A stretch of DNA of 64,000 bases from Chryseobacterium salivictor (GCF_004359195.1 NZ_CP037954.1:1364001-1428000), one strand, 5' to 3'; counted from the stretch's first letter, positions 1 through 10,081 are shown. Program-made: numbers and translations. Notes: generated by a model from the letters alone, not told the origin.

Positions 1-1197
1 GTAAAACGTTCAGAAAACGGAATGATCTCTGATCCCGTGACACTTACAAAAGACCATACTCTGAGATACGCCAAAGATTTAATGGCTGATTATAAAATTT
101 CCGGCTTACCAGTAGTGGACGCTGAAAATACTTTAATTGGAATCATTACCAACCGGGATGTAAAGTATCAGGAAAATCTTGAGGCAAAAGTGGAAGAATT
201 GATGACGAAAGACAAATTGATTACTTCTGATAAATCCACCACCCTGGAACAGGCCAAACAAATCCTGTTGAAAAATCGGGTAGAAAAACTTCCTATCGTT
301 GATAAAGATTTCAAACTTGTTGGTTTAATTACCATTAAAGATATCGATAATCAAATGGAATATCCCAATGCAAACAAAGACAGCAAAGGAAAATTGATCG
401 TAGGAGCCGGCGTAGGAATAGGCGAAGACACCATTGAAAGGGTTACCGCTTTGGTAAAAGCTGGCGTCGATATTATTGCTGTTGATTCAGCACATGGTCA
501 TTCAAAAGGAGTTTTAGATAAAATTACAGAAATCCGGAAAAACTTTCCAGATCTTGATATTGTAGGAGGAAACATTGTGACTGCAGATGCTGCAAAAGAT
601 TTGATCAATGCCGGTGCGAATATCCTGAAAGTGGGTATCGGTCCCGGATCGATCTGTACAACCAGAGTAGTTGCCGGAGTTGGGGTTCCTCAATTGTCTG
701 CAATTTATAATGTTTTCGAATATGCGAAAAGCCAAAATGTAGCCGTAATTGCCGATGGTGGAATTAAATTATCCGGCGATATTGTAAAAGCTTTGGCTTC
801 TGGCGCAAGTGCCGTAATGCTCGGCTCATTGTTGGCAGGAACGGATGAAGCTCCTGGTGAAGAAATTATTTTTCAGGGTAGAAAATTCAAGGCTTATCAG
901 GGAATGGGTTCACTTTCAGCCATGCGACGTGGCGGAAAAGAAAGATACTTTCAAAGTGAGGCCAAAAAATTCGTTCCCGAAGGAATTGAAGGCCGGGTTC
1001 CCCACAAAGGAAAATTAGAAGATGTCGTCTTTCAGTTAACCGGCGGAATCCGCGCCGGCATGGGATATTGCGGCACCAAAGATATCGATACTTTACAAAA
1101 AGACGGAAAAATGGTAATGATTACCGGAAGTGGTTTAAAAGAATCGCATCCACATGATGTTATTATTACGCAGGAAGCGCCGAATTATTCGCTGTAA
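1..1197 (+). CDS. guaB: IMP dehydrogenase, 5'-truncated by window edge
   Basis: NAD-dependent oxidation of IMP to XMP, the first committed step of GTP synthesis, in the cytoplasm. The frame is open from base 1 (reads [13 protein letters not shown] before the first in-frame ATG at 22), so the true start lies upstream. About 398 residues are visible of the roughly 485 usual for the family. The first ~110 visible residues are the CBS-domain pair. The catalytic barrel follows, with the active-site loop GPGSICTTR carrying the nucleophilic Cys, the phosphate-binding GSLLAG region, the flap [11 protein letters not shown] and the C-terminal [10 protein letters not shown] segment. A strong hairpin terminator follows the stop and separates it from a convergent gene. 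The call is secure. Confidence 0.97.
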   Translation, partial: VKRSENGMISDPVTLTKDHTLRYAKDLMADYKISGLPVVDAENTLIGIITNRDVKYQENLEAKVEELMTKDKLITSDKSTTLEQAKQILLKNRVEKLPIVDKDFKLVGLITIKDIDNQMEYPNANKDSKGKLIVGAGVGIGEDTIERVTALVKAGVDIIAVDSAHGHSKGVLDKITEIRKNFPDLDIVGGNIVTADAAKDLINAGANILKVGIGPGSICTTRVVAGVGVPQLSAIYNVFEYAKSQNVAVIADGGIKLSGDIVKALASGASAVMLGSLLAGTDEAPGEEIIFQGRKFKAYQGMGSLSAMRRGGKERYFQSEAKKFVPEGIEGRVPHKGKLEDVVFQLTGGIRAGMGYCGTKDIDTLQKDGKMVMITGSGLKESHPHDVIITQEAPNYSL

Positions 1198-1252
1198 AAA
1201 AATCAAACTTAATAGAATATCAGCAAAAATCATTTTGTCACTGATAAAAAAA

Positions 1253-1287
1253 GAAAAACCTGAATTTATATTGAATTCAGGTTTTTC
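1253..1287. terminator. Bidirectional intrinsic terminator between guaB and the convergent T9SS protein gene
   Basis: A perfect 14-bp stem (1253-1266 with 1274-1287) has a 7-nt loop. The stem ends are A-run and T-run, so it can terminate on both strands. Confidence 0.85.
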
Positions 1288-1305
1288 TTTGAATAGGAAG
1301 GATTT

Positions 1306-4300
1306 TTATTCCCTGATTTTAACCAACACCCAACCGCTGTATTGGGTAAGTGTTTCGTGACCCGGTTCTTTCCAGGACATCACATACCAGTAGGTTCCAG
1401 TGTTTACTGCTCTTCCGGCAAACTTTCCGTTCCAGGAAAAACGGTTGTTTTTGTCACCACTAAATATGGTTTGTCCAGAACGGTTGTAAATCTGTAGCGA
1501 AGGTTCATTTTTTTTCAGTAAACCGGAATAATTTAAAACATCATTAATTCCGTCATCGTTTGGAGTAATAGCGTTGTAGAGTTGTATAACATTGATATCT
1601 ACTGAAACCGGAGTGCAATTGTCGGCTGATATGACAGAAATCGTATGATCGCCGCCACGAACATTCAAAAAAACATTGGAAGACTGATAATTAAGGTTGT
1701 CTATGGCGTATTGATATGGAGGATTTCCGCCGTTAACATTCACCGATACGATAGATCCCTGAATGTCGATGCGTGTAATTTGGGGCAGGGCGATTGCAGT
1801 TATGGAAACATTTTGTCTGTAAATACAACCATTGGAATACAGATCTACCCAATAATCATTAATGGGAACATTTTGTATTACTTGAGTTTTTTCGCCAGTG
1901 CTCCAAAGATATCTGTCAAATCCTGAACCGGCATCAAGACTTGTTTTTGCATCAGGACAGATTTTTTTATCCTTTAACACGGCGGATATTTTTGGTTGTC
2001 TTAAATTTAGATTTAAAGTTCCGATGGCATCACAGAAGCCCTGTTTTTTTAACCGGAAATAGAAAATTTTGTTGCCTTTAATAATTTGATTTGCATTAAT
2101 GTTTTCCCCAGCAAAATTGTTTTGTGCTTTCGTAAGGTCATCAAAATATGTTGCCGCAACAGTAGAATCGGTACTGAACAGCGCAATGTAGGAGGCCAGA
2201 TTAATATTAACTTCATTATCTAGGTCGTTATCACAGGCAAAATCTGAGACTGCATTATTAATATTTAACTTGGTTCCAATATTTAAAACAATCTTCTTGA
2301 CTGTAGGAGGGCAATCACCTAATGTATCGACTCTGATCCATACTTCATGATACGCTGTAGAAAAAACATAAACTCCTGTAATATTATCACTGCCGCCAGT
2401 TATTGCTTTCATTTCATTTTCATAATAGCGAATGGTAAGACCTGTATTGTTCTGGATGACTACAGGTGTTATTGAATTTACATTAACACTGTATTTTCCG
2501 TCGATGATCCCATCTACATCTTCATCACAGTGATTTTTGGTGTAAAGGTTTTCATTAATAACAGGAGGGGAATCTATTGCCAGTGTTATCGTGGCAACAG
2601 CATCACAACCGAAACTGTTTTTGATATAAACATAAATAAAATCACCCTCTTTACCGGGATAATTTGCAAGTTGATTATTGGGTATTAAATTTTGCAAACC
2701 GGCATCGCTGTAATAGGTTTTCTGAGCCGTTGCATCCGGCGTTACAACGGCATCGTTCAAATTAAAGACTGCACTGTTGATACTGCTGCATTTTTTTAAA
2801 ATCACATTGCTGGTAGCGATTTGATTGAGATTAATGGTTGCCTGCAAGATTTCACAATCGGGAATGTCGCCATTTCCGCAGAATGAGAATTTAAAAGTGT
2901 CTGTTCCTGTCGCATTTGGGTTTGCGGTGTAAGTAATGGTTCCGTCTGCATTGATGACAGCGGTTCCTTTCGTAGGTGGCGTATTGATGGTAAGAGTAGG
3001 CGTATTTATGGTTTGGGAACTTAAAACAAAAATCGGCGTGATATCCTGTGATGTACAGGTGGTGAAATCATAATTCGTAAAGGTGGTACAGTTGTAAAAT
3101 TTAAAATCGCGCGTTTGTATTTCATCGCAGGAACCTTGTTTCACTTTTACCGCGTAAATACCTGCTTGTGTAGGAATATATACAAAGGTGTTGTTTACCC
3201 CCGGAGCAGGAACATAAATGGTTCCAACTTTTTGGAGCCATTCATATCGGTCAAACCCCTCTGTTACTTCTAATTTTACATCAGGAAGACAGTCGCCCTC
3301 CGTTTTTGTAATCAGTGGAATGGACGAGAATCCCGCGAAATAACCGCCGTAACCCACGGCATCATTTCCGGCAGAGATACCTGCCGTAACGGCTTTGGAA
3401 GAATATATGGCAATGTTCCCTGTGATATTAGGAATGGAATAGGTAACCCAGGTGTTGTTCCCGGAAACATCGAACGGGCCATTGCTTGCATTCAGAATTA
3501 AAGAAACTCCGTTGCTCTTTACATCCAAAGAAGCTCCTGTTTCGGTGATGATGTTGAGTTTTGTAGGGACTGTTAAGCTATAATTTACATTATTTGAGGA
3601 GTATTCATTTTCATTGATTTTACCAATCTCATCAATCTTTTTGGGAAGATAACAGTTCAAAGGTGGGATGTAATTAAACCCACCGGTTGCTTCGGAAGCT
3701 GTTCTTGCACCAGCCAATAACTGATAAATGTAAACATTTTTAGTGGCTTTAATGTACATGTTGAAATGACCATAAGCTTGCTCAATGTACGCATTGTTAT
3801 CGGTTGTATAATATTGTCCAGCATTTAATGTTACAACAGGTGCCGCTCCATTATTAATATAAATTTCGGTATTGTTTTCAGTGGCTAATATGATCGCTTT
3901 CTCCATATTGGAACTGGTCTCTCCATTTCCTTTCATTAGTACAAATTCCTGACCCAGTTTATCTACAGGAACACCTTGGTCCATCAATATATCCGAAGAG
4001 TTGGAGAGGTCGCCGGCATATTGCCCATTGAAATTTCCATTAGCAATAACAATTGGTTTGTCAGACACTATTTTTGCGCCGATATAACCAGTATAGTTGT
4101 CTTCATAAGCCCCTGTCCCATCGATGATATATGATTGGCCTTTGTTTAAGGTAAATGTAATTTGAGAACGATTGATGCCATCTGAAAACTTAACGCTCGA
4201 TTCAAAATCAGTGATTGTTACTTTGGTATTATCCTCCGTCGCCATGATGCTGTTCATGAAATTCAGAATGGCATTTTTTACAGTGATTGGGGCCATGACG

Positions 4301-4716
4301 GCGCGGAATTCGGTCCCTAAACCAGCGGTTCCTTTTGAGGTTTGTATTTCACCATGATTTGTGACCGAGAATCGTAAAGTGGCAAAAAAGGGCTTGTCGC
4401 CTTTCAAATAAAGACCCATTGCTACAGGTGTAAACAAATCGGATTGGTTTGTGGTGATAATCCTGTTTCTTTGTGCATTAGGAATGCTATATTTTACAGG
4501 ATTATTTTTGCTAATGTTGACTGAAGCTACTACAATATTGTTGTGGTAAATATCAACTTTGAAAGGAGTTGTTTCATTTGTTGAGAGATATATCGACTGA
4601 TATTGTGATGTATTTCTAACCCGGTCGACCATCGGGGCAAACCAATGTTCCCGGTCGAGTTGTGCAAAAGAAATAAAGAAAATAAAGGAAAATAAAAAGA
4701 GTAATAATTTTTTCAT
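1306..4716 (-). CDS. Large secreted protein with IgGFc-binding-like N-terminus and T9SS type B sorting domain
   Basis: 1136 residues with a signal peptide (MKKLLLFLFSFIFFISFAQ). Residues ~25-480 resemble the IgGFc-binding domain of Bacteroidota surface proteins, a beta-rich region with repeated statements like VANGNFNGQYAGD. Ig-like and tandem-95-like modules follow around 480-640 (GTAVINADGTITYTANPN), then several more beta-sandwich segments. The last ~90 residues (NAITPNDDGINDVLNYSG through GTYWYVMSW) match the gliding-motility-associated C-terminal domain, which directs export through the type IX secretion system in type B fashion. It is likely a cell-surface or released adhesin or matrix protein. 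The ligand is unknown. A paralogous C-terminus occurs in the gene at 44998-47046. It is monocistronic, with a -7 promoter box just upstream. Confidence 0.85.
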   Translation of the reverse strand: MKKLLLFLFSFIFFISFAQLDREHWFAPMVDRVRNTSQYQSIYLSTNETTPFKVDIYHNNIVVASVNISKNNPVKYSIPNAQRNRIITTNQSDLFTPVAMGLYLKGDKPFFATLRFSVTNHGEIQTSKGTAGLGTEFRAVMAPITVKNAILNFMNSIMATEDNTKVTITDFESSVKFSDGINRSQITFTLNKGQSYIIDGTGAYEDNYTGYIGAKIVSDKPIVIANGNFNGQYAGDLSNSSDILMDQGVPVDKLGQEFVLMKGNGETSSNMEKAIILATENNTEIYINNGAAPVVTLNAGQYYTTDNNAYIEQAYGHFNMYIKATKNVYIYQLLAGARTASEATGGFNYIPPLNCYLPKKIDEIGKINENEYSSNNVNYSLTVPTKLNIITETGASLDVKSNGVSLILNASNGPFDVSGNNTWVTYSIPNITGNIAIYSSKAVTAGISAGNDAVGYGGYFAGFSSIPLITKTEGDCLPDVKLEVTEGFDRYEWLQKVGTIYVPAPGVNNTFVYIPTQAGIYAVKVKQGSCDEIQTRDFKFYNCTTFTNYDFTTCTSQDITPIFVLSSQTINTPTLTINTPPTKGTAVINADGTITYTANPNATGTDTFKFSFCGNGDIPDCEILQATINLNQIATSNVILKKCSSINSAVFNLNDAVVTPDATAQKTYYSDAGLQNLIPNNQLANYPGKEGDFIYVYIKNSFGCDAVATITLAIDSPPVINENLYTKNHCDEDVDGIIDGKYSVNVNSITPVVIQNNTGLTIRYYENEMKAITGGSDNITGVYVFSTAYHEVWIRVDTLGDCPPTVKKIVLNIGTKLNINNAVSDFACDNDLDNEVNINLASYIALFSTDSTVAATYFDDLTKAQNNFAGENINANQIIKGNKIFYFRLKKQGFCDAIGTLNLNLRQPKISAVLKDKKICPDAKTSLDAGSGFDRYLWSTGEKTQVIQNVPINDYWVDLYSNGCIYRQNVSITAIALPQITRIDIQGSIVSVNVNGGNPPYQYAIDNLNYQSSNVFLNVRGGDHTISVISADNCTPVSVDINVIQLYNAITPNDDGINDVLNYSGLLKKNEPSLQIYNRSGQTIFSGDKNNRFSWNGKFAGRAVNTGTYWYVMSWKEPGHETLTQYSGWVLVKIRE

Positions 4717-4736
4717 TTTAAATACATAGTTCCCTG

Positions 4737-4744
4737 CAAATGTA
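4737..4744 (-). promoter_or_regulatory. -7 box of the T9SS protein gene
   Basis: TACATTTG on the minus strand, 20 nt before the ATG at 4716. It fits the Bacteroidota TAnnTTTG consensus. No clear -33 element is seen. Confidence 0.5.
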
Positions 4745-4857
4745 ATATTTTAAAACAAAATTAATAGGCATTAGCAGATTCGTAATTCATTATGTGGGGT
4801 TTCATAATATCTAATAAATTTTTTCTGAAATGATTTTAAATTTTACTTTTTGAATAA

Positions 4858-4888
4858 TTGATGTATTTGTTTTTAAAGGCTAACTTTG
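4858..4888 (+). promoter_or_regulatory. Promoter of the phosphodiesterase gene (TTG-N20-TAACTTTG)
   Basis: TTG at 4858-4860 and TAACTTTG at 4881-4888 give a full two-part Bacteroidota promoter with a 20-nt spacer. It lies inside the longest possible reading frame of the downstream gene, which argues that translation starts at the ATG at 4906 and not upstream. Confidence 0.65.
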
Positions 4889-4905
4889 TGTTTATTCTGA
4901 TTATT

Positions 4906-6174
4906 ATGAAAAAATTCCTCTTTTCCTTCCTTTTGATTTTAAGTTTTATTGGTGGTTTTTCGCAAACCGATACCGCTCAGGTGGTCAGTTTAAACCGGAA
5001 AAATTCGGTCGAAGCGCTCACACAACCCTATGTAATATTGATATCAAGTGATGGTTTCCGATATGATTATGCTGAAAAATATAAAGCGGACCATCTTTTA
5101 AAGTTGGCAAAAACCGGTGTTTCGGCAGCGATGTTGCCCAGTTTTCCGTCGATAACTTTTCCTAATCACTGGAGTTTGATTACCGGTTTGTATCCTGCTC
5201 ATCATGGTTTGATCGATAATTTTTTCTACGATTATCAAAAGAAAGAGTTCTACAAAATGAGCAGCAAAGAAAATGCAGAAGACGGAAGCTGGTACGGAGG
5301 AACGCCGCTTTGGAGTTTGGCGGAAAAACAGGGAATGTTATCTGCATCGATGATGTGGGTCGGTTCGGCAAGCGATGCCGGTGGTGCGCGGCCAACTTAT
5401 TATTATCATTATCACGAGAAATTCAGTCCCATTGAAAAAGTAGATAAAGTCATCGATTGGTTAAAATTGCCGGCTGACCGGCGTCCTCACTTTATTACGT
5501 TGTATTTTCCTGAAGTTGACGGTGCCGGTCATCATTTTGGGCCAGACAGTAAAGAGGCGGTAAACGCAGTTCATCTGACTGATTCTGCCGTCGGAACATT
5601 GGTCGAAAAAGTAAATCAGTTGGGACTTAAAAATGTAAATTTCATTTTTGTCGCCGATCATGGAATGATAAAAGTTGATCTTGAAAAACCAATTGCCATT
5701 CCTGAAATCCTTTTCGACAAAAGCCGTTTTGACTTTTACAATGCAAATACTTTATTAAGAGTAGTGGTGAAAAATCCGGCAGAAGTAAATGCGGTTTATC
5801 GGGAATTAAAGAAAAGCAAAACCGCCGACTATGACGTTTTTCTCGACAAAAAATTTCCGAAAAAATTGAACTTCTCACCGAAAGATGATCGGTATAACCG
5901 AATTGGTCAAATTCTACTGGTGCCAAAAGCGCCCAAAGTATTTTTAGAAAAAGGCAAAAAAACATCGTTGGGAAAACACGGCTACAGTCCGTATGAAGTT
6001 CCTGAAATGAAGGCTGCTTTTATTGCTTTTGGCCCAGCCTTTAAACAAAATAGAAAAATAGCTGAATTTCAAAACGTAAATATTTACCCGATTGTTACTG
6101 ATATTTTAAATTTAAAAATTACGGAGCCGATTGATGGAACGCAAAAAACAGCGAAAGAAATCCTCAAAAAATAA
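4906..6174 (+). CDS. Ectonucleotide pyrophosphatase/phosphodiesterase (alkaline phosphatase superfamily)
   Basis: 422 residues from ATG 4906, exported by signal peptide MKKFLFSFLLILSFIGGFSQ. The frame extends upstream to a TTG at 4858, but the promoter sits there and the signal peptide begins at 4906. Motifs of the NPP family are metal-binding ISSDGFRYDY, the threonine nucleophile in PSFPSITFPNHWS, EVDGAGHHFGPDS, VADHGM and GKHGY. Expected activity is zinc-dependent hydrolysis of phosphodiester or pyrophosphate bonds of nucleotides or nucleotide sugars in the periplasm, releasing material for salvage. The exact substrate cannot be read from sequence. It stands alone between opposing genes and ends at a terminator. 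Confidence 0.88.
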   Translation: MKKFLFSFLLILSFIGGFSQTDTAQVVSLNRKNSVEALTQPYVILISSDGFRYDYAEKYKADHLLKLAKTGVSAAMLPSFPSITFPNHWSLITGLYPAHHGLIDNFFYDYQKKEFYKMSSKENAEDGSWYGGTPLWSLAEKQGMLSASMMWVGSASDAGGARPTYYYHYHEKFSPIEKVDKVIDWLKLPADRRPHFITLYFPEVDGAGHHFGPDSKEAVNAVHLTDSAVGTLVEKVNQLGLKNVNFIFVADHGMIKVDLEKPIAIPEILFDKSRFDFYNANTLLRVVVKNPAEVNAVYRELKKSKTADYDVFLDKKFPKKLNFSPKDDRYNRIGQILLVPKAPKVFLEKGKKTSLGKHGYSPYEVPEMKAAFIAFGPAFKQNRKIAEFQNVNIYPIVTDILNLKITEPIDGTQKTAKEILKK

Positions 6175-6177
6175 CAA

Positions 6178-6209
6178 AAAAATCCGGCTGAGTTCTCAAC
6201 CGGATTTTT
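6178..6209. terminator. Bidirectional intrinsic terminator
   Basis: Stem 6178-6187 with 6200-6209 (AAAAATCCGG/CCGGATTTTT), extended by TGAG/CTCA around a short loop. It lies between the convergent phosphodiesterase and alcohol dehydrogenase genes. Confidence 0.85.
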
Positions 6210-6225
6210 AATTATATAAGGATTC

Positions 6226-7287
6226 TTAATTTTTAAAAGACTGCATGTCAATGACAAAACGGTACCTCACGTCGCTCTTTAACATTCTTTCGTAAGCCTT
6301 GTTGATGTATTGTATATTGATCATTTCAATTTCCGGTAAAATATTGTGTTCGCCGCAGAAATCAAGCATTTCCTGAGTTTCTTTAATTCCACCAATGACA
6401 GAACCGGCAACGGATCTTCTTCCTAAAATCATCGGTGGCGTCGATAGCGCATCTTCCAGTTTTCCGATAAATCCTACTAAAACCAAAGTTCCATTGATGT
6501 TCAATGTTGCCAGATAGGGATTGATATCGTGATCGTAAGGAACAGTGTCGATGATCAAATCGAATTTTCCGGCTGCCGCTTTCATTTCATTTTCGTAGGT
6601 CGAAATGACCACGGCGTGTGCTCCTAAATCCAACGCATCCTGAATTTTATCAGGGCTTCTGGAGATTAAAGTTACTTCGGCGCCCAATGCTCTTGCCAGT
6701 TTGATCGCCATGTGGCCTAATCCTCCCAAACCAACGACTGCGACTTTGCTGCCTTCTTTTACGTTCCAGTGTTTCAATGGTGACCAGGTGGTGATTCCCG
6801 CACAAAGTAACGGTGCAACCGCTTTTAAGTCTAAGTTTTCTGGAATGTGTAAAACAAAATCTTCGTCAACTATTATCTTTTCGGAATATCCTCCAAAGGT
6901 TTGTTGGTTTAAGTATTTATCTCTTCCGTTGTAGGTTCCGGTGGATCCGTTGAGGCAATATTGTTCCAGATCGTGTCTGCAGCTTTCGCATTCTCTGCAG
7001 GAATCCACCAGACAGCCAACACCAGCTAAATCGCCGACTTTAAATTTGGTCACTTCATCGCCCACTTTGGTTATTCTTCCGATAATTTCGTGTCCGGGAA
7101 CGGCGGGATATTTTGTGCCGCCCCAATCGTTTCTGGCCGTATGCAAATCACTGTGACAAACGCCGCAATATAGAATGTCAATTTCGATATCTTTCGGCTG
7201 CACCTCTCGCCGGTCGATGGTCATTTCTTTTAAATCATCATCTTTCGAGGGGGTTCCAAATGCTTTTATATGAAGGTTGTTGCTCAT
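6226..7287 (-). CDS. Zinc-dependent NAD(P) alcohol dehydrogenase (cinnamyl-alcohol/YahK type)
   Basis: 353 residues, cytoplasmic medium-chain dehydrogenase. Catalytic zinc ligands are in CGVCHSDLH (Cys41, His45 region) and GHE at ~66. The structural zinc Cys cluster is CRECESCRHDLEQYC. The Rossmann glycine motif GLGGLGHMAIKLA is near residue 190. The pattern matches the family that reduces aldehydes to alcohols with NADPH (E. coli YahK, plant CAD). The physiological substrate is unknown; general aldehyde detoxification is plausible. It is a single-gene unit with a -7 box 20 nt upstream and a shared terminator downstream. Confidence 0.92.
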   Translation of the reverse strand: MSNNLHIKAFGTPSKDDDLKEMTIDRREVQPKDIEIDILYCGVCHSDLHTARNDWGGTKYPAVPGHEIIGRITKVGDEVTKFKVGDLAGVGCLVDSCRECESCRHDLEQYCLNGSTGTYNGRDKYLNQQTFGGYSEKIIVDEDFVLHIPENLDLKAVAPLLCAGITTWSPLKHWNVKEGSKVAVVGLGGLGHMAIKLARALGAEVTLISRSPDKIQDALDLGAHAVVISTYENEMKAAAGKFDLIIDTVPYDHDINPYLATLNINGTLVLVGFIGKLEDALSTPPMILGRRSVAGSVIGGIKETQEMLDFCGEHNILPEIEMINIQYINKAYERMLKSDVRYRFVIDMQSFKN

Positions 7288-7307
7288 GCTTTAAAATTTT
7301 AATTCAA

Positions 7308-7315
7308 CAAAGATA
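7308..7315 (-). promoter_or_regulatory. -7 box of the alcohol dehydrogenase gene
   Basis: TATCTTTG on the minus strand, 20 nt before the ATG at 7287. Confidence 0.5.
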
Positions 7316-7559
7316 GTGGGTTAAGGAAAGATAGACTGTTAATAAAGTCCTAAATAAGTGTTGACGGAATCTTAAATTTTAAATTAAAATCAGTTTGGAA
7401 GTCCTTATTTAAACTGTTTTTTAAAAGACCGGCCGCATCAGTTTAAAATCTGAAAATTTAAATAGTGAAATTTTGGTCGGAAAATTTTGCATTCGTTCCT
7501 TTGTGTTTAAACGAAATATTTAATACTGTAATTTGTGAATCTATTAATCTACTTTGTGT

Positions 7560-9035
7560 TTAATTCTCCGGAACCCAAACCGAAACATTTCCCGCCGGAA
7601 CAGGAAAGTTTGCCCAGCCGTTTTCATCGATGGTAATTTTATCAGCAAACCAACCCAGAAAATCATAGAAAGTCTGTCCGGCATATCGCGTCCCTATTTC
7701 CATAGGTTTGCTGTAGGCGTCTTTATTGCTGAGAACTACTGCGCAACCATTATGTTCATCATCGCCTTCACGAACCCAGCCGAGACAGTTGGCATCTTCG
7801 AAATAATCACGCTGATCTCCGTAAGCAAATAATTTTCTGGCTTTTAACAGTTCCTCAATCTTCTCGACTTTATCAAGAACTATATCCTGATCATTTCCTT
7901 CTTTGTCTTTATCCGTATATTGTGCCCCGAATAAATCGGGATAAAAAACGCAGGGATAACCGTCTTTTCTCAATAAAATTAAAGCATACGCCAACGGCTT
8001 AAACCATTTTTCAACCGGCGCTTCCAGTTCCTGCAAAGGCTGCGTGTCGTGATTGTCTACCAGCGTTACCGATAAAAGCGGATTGACCAGCGTTAAAGTT
8101 TCATCGAAGATTTTTCTTAAATCATATTCCGCACCGGCCAGAGAAGCATCATGAAAGTTCTGCTGCAATGAAGCATCGAATAAACTCATCGAACCTTCCG
8201 TAGCTTCAATATATTCTTCCAAAAGGTTTACTTCTCCAGGCGCCCAATATTCGCCGACCGCGAAAATGTTCTTTCCTGTATTGGCTCTCAAAGTGTATAG
8301 CCATTCTTTGTAAAAGTCGGGGGATTGATGTTTTACGGCATCCAAACGGACACCGTCAAAATGAACCTGGTCGTGATACCATTTTCCCCAATTATTTAAT
8401 TCTTCGCGTACAAAAGGGTTTCTTTGGTCGATGTCGTTGAACATTAAATAATCATAATTTCCTTTTTCATCAGAAATCATTTCTTCCCAACCTTCGCCGT
8501 GGTCATTGATGATTTGGTAAATTCCTTCTTCCTGACCTTCGGCAAAATCAACGCCGGAAAAGCATTGGAAATCCCACTTAAAATTCGAATATTTTTCGCC
8601 TCTTCCTGGAAAAGTAAATTGAGTGTAGGACTCTATTTCGAAAGGTTCAGACAGGTTTTCCTGGCGGTTTTCGGGATTCACTTTTACCGCATGGAATTTT
8701 TCTTTTTCATCGCCACCCGCTTTGTGGTCGAGGACGACATCCACAATTACTGAAATCCCGTTTTTCTGTAAAGTTTTGCAACTATTAAGGTATTGCTCTT
8801 TGGTTCCATATTTTGTGGGAACGGTTCCTTTCTGGTCAAATTCTCCCAAATCGTACAAGTCATAAGGATCATAACCTACCGAATAACCACCACCAGCACC
8901 TTTGTAAGCAGGTGGGAACCAAACTGCAGATATACCTAATTCCTTTAAATAGGAAGCTGAATTTTTTATCTCATCATACAGTTGCGCATCTCCATCCGAG
9001 TACCAATGGAAAAACTGAATCATAGTTGGGTTCAT
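7560..9035 (-). CDS. Cytoplasmic alpha-amylase, GH13
   Basis: 491 residues without signal peptide, so intracellular. It hydrolyses internal alpha-1,4 links of glycogen or maltodextrins. GH13 signatures are VDVVLDHKAGGD (~98-109), FDGVRLDAVKH with nucleophile Asp232, acid/base Glu262 in AVGEYWAP, and the transition-state Asp330 in LVDNHDTQ. Length and the N-terminal MIQFFHWY match the liquefying AmyS/GH13_5 group. No other starch or glycogen genes are adjacent, so it probably acts on internal reserves or imported maltodextrins. The gene is monocistronic, and its promoter is not obvious. Confidence 0.92.
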   Translation of the reverse strand: MNPTMIQFFHWYSDGDAQLYDEIKNSASYLKELGISAVWFPPAYKGAGGGYSVGYDPYDLYDLGEFDQKGTVPTKYGTKEQYLNSCKTLQKNGISVIVDVVLDHKAGGDEKEKFHAVKVNPENRQENLSEPFEIESYTQFTFPGRGEKYSNFKWDFQCFSGVDFAEGQEEGIYQIINDHGEGWEEMISDEKGNYDYLMFNDIDQRNPFVREELNNWGKWYHDQVHFDGVRLDAVKHQSPDFYKEWLYTLRANTGKNIFAVGEYWAPGEVNLLEEYIEATEGSMSLFDASLQQNFHDASLAGAEYDLRKIFDETLTLVNPLLSVTLVDNHDTQPLQELEAPVEKWFKPLAYALILLRKDGYPCVFYPDLFGAQYTDKDKEGNDQDIVLDKVEKIEELLKARKLFAYGDQRDYFEDANCLGWVREGDDEHNGCAVVLSNKDAYSKPMEIGTRYAGQTFYDFLGWFADKITIDENGWANFPVPAGNVSVWVPEN

Positions 9036-9370
9036 GTGTAAAGATTTTGAAATGGAGGAGCAAAAACCGTCCCGAAATTAATGGAGAAGTCGTTTTTTTG
9101 TTTTTAAAGGATTAAAATTTGTTTTAAAAGCTGATTTTTGAATTTCCATGAATGTAAAAATAGAATTAGATAAGCGCTTAATATTGCCATTATTAAAAAA
9201 ATGAAACCGGGAAAATACAAAAGCATTATAAAGTAAGGTTTAAATGATTTAAAAGCCTTTTGCTCAATATGTTGAAATTAATGATGAATCATCAGAAAGA
9301 TTTTATTCCCTGTTTATACCGCAAAAAAAAAGCCGCAAGAATTGCGGCTTTAATGGATGTGTTGAAAAAA
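9036..9370. other. 335-bp intergenic region, no gene seen
   Basis: AT-rich spacer between the amylase start and the yceI end, both on the minus strand. It holds only the yceI terminator at 9329-9351; no RNA gene or credible ORF was recognised. Confidence 0.6.
9329..9351 (-). terminator. Intrinsic terminator of the YceI gene
   Basis: 10-bp stem (AAAGCCGCAA/TTGCGGCTTT) with a GAA loop, followed on the minus strand by a run of nine T. Confidence 0.85.
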
Positions 9371-10045
9371 TTATTTATCTGCAACAATATTCAGTTCAAG
9401 GTCAACTTCCTGGGAAATCATCCAGTCTTTTGGATCGCCTTCAGCGCCATAAGCTAGGCCCCAATCCTGTCTGTTGATAGTGAATTTAGACACGAAATTT
9501 ATTTTCCCGTCAGTCACTTCCACTTTTGCCGGGAAAGTTACGTTTACTGTTTTGTCTTTGATGGTAAGGTTTCCGCTTATTTTTTTGTTGGCTCCTTCCA
9601 CTTTACTTTCTGTACCTGCAGGAAGGTCTTCCACTTTGGTGATGTCGAACTTCACACTTGGGTATTTTGCAACATCGAAGAAATCTGCACTTTTCAAATG
9701 CGTGTCGAGGTCAGCGGCAGTTTTTCCTTCACTTAGTTTAGGATCTACGGCGGTGGGATCTGTAGTTAAAGTATTGATGTCTGATATCAGGCTTCCTGAG
9801 GTGATGTTTCCGTTTTCTACAGAAAAGGTCCCGGTTGTTTTGGTCGTTCCAAATCTTGGATTCAATCCGCCTTTGTGGTAGGCAGTCCAGTTCACCGTGC
9901 TGCTGTCTGTATTTATGGTAAAGATTTCTCCGGCATGTTCAGCAACGGCTTGTTCTGTAGTAGCGGTAACGTTGTCGGTTTTTGATTCTTTACATGATAC
10001 GGCAACCAAAGCGACTGAAAGTGCCAAAATTGATATTTTTTTCAT
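9371..10045 (-). CDS. YceI-family lipoprotein
   Basis: 224 residues. The N-terminus MKKISILALSVALVAVSC ends in a lipobox Cys, so it is a predicted lipoprotein. The remainder is the YceI lipocalin-like beta-barrel: the start FTINTDSSTVNWTAYHKGG, central SGNLTIKDKTVNVTFP and the closing NRQDWGLAYGAE segment are typical. Family members bind isoprenoid-type lipids such as polyisoprenoids in the periplasm, and some are tied to stress or acid tolerance. Its ligand here is unknown. It is a single gene with its own -7 box and terminator. Confidence 0.92.
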   Translation of the reverse strand: MKKISILALSVALVAVSCKESKTDNVTATTEQAVAEHAGEIFTINTDSSTVNWTAYHKGGLNPRFGTTKTTGTFSVENGNITSGSLISDINTLTTDPTAVDPKLSEGKTAADLDTHLKSADFFDVAKYPSVKFDITKVEDLPAGTESKVEGANKKISGNLTIKDKTVNVTFPAKVEVTDGKINFVSKFTINRQDWGLAYGAEGDPKDWMISQEVDLELNIVADK

Positions 10046-10073
10046 TGTTAAATATTTAATTGTTATCTGGGTG

Positions 10074-10081
10074 CAAAAATA
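10074..10081 (-). promoter_or_regulatory. -7 box of the YceI gene
   Basis: TATTTTTG on the minus strand, 28 nt before the ATG at 10045. Confidence 0.45.

Noticed and set aside
5642..5965. A 107-codon minus-strand ORF inside the phosphodiesterase gene
   Set aside because: It lies antisense to conserved NPP motifs on the plus strand and shows no domain.
7288..7559. tRNA or small RNA in the 271-bp spacer upstream of the alcohol dehydrogenase
   Set aside because: No cloverleaf or stable hairpin with a matching promoter was found beyond the -7 box of the dehydrogenase.
9474..9881. A 135-codon plus-strand ORF antisense to the YceI gene
   Set aside because: The minus-strand frame is a full YceI protein with lipobox and family motifs; the antisense product resembles no known protein and has no promoter.
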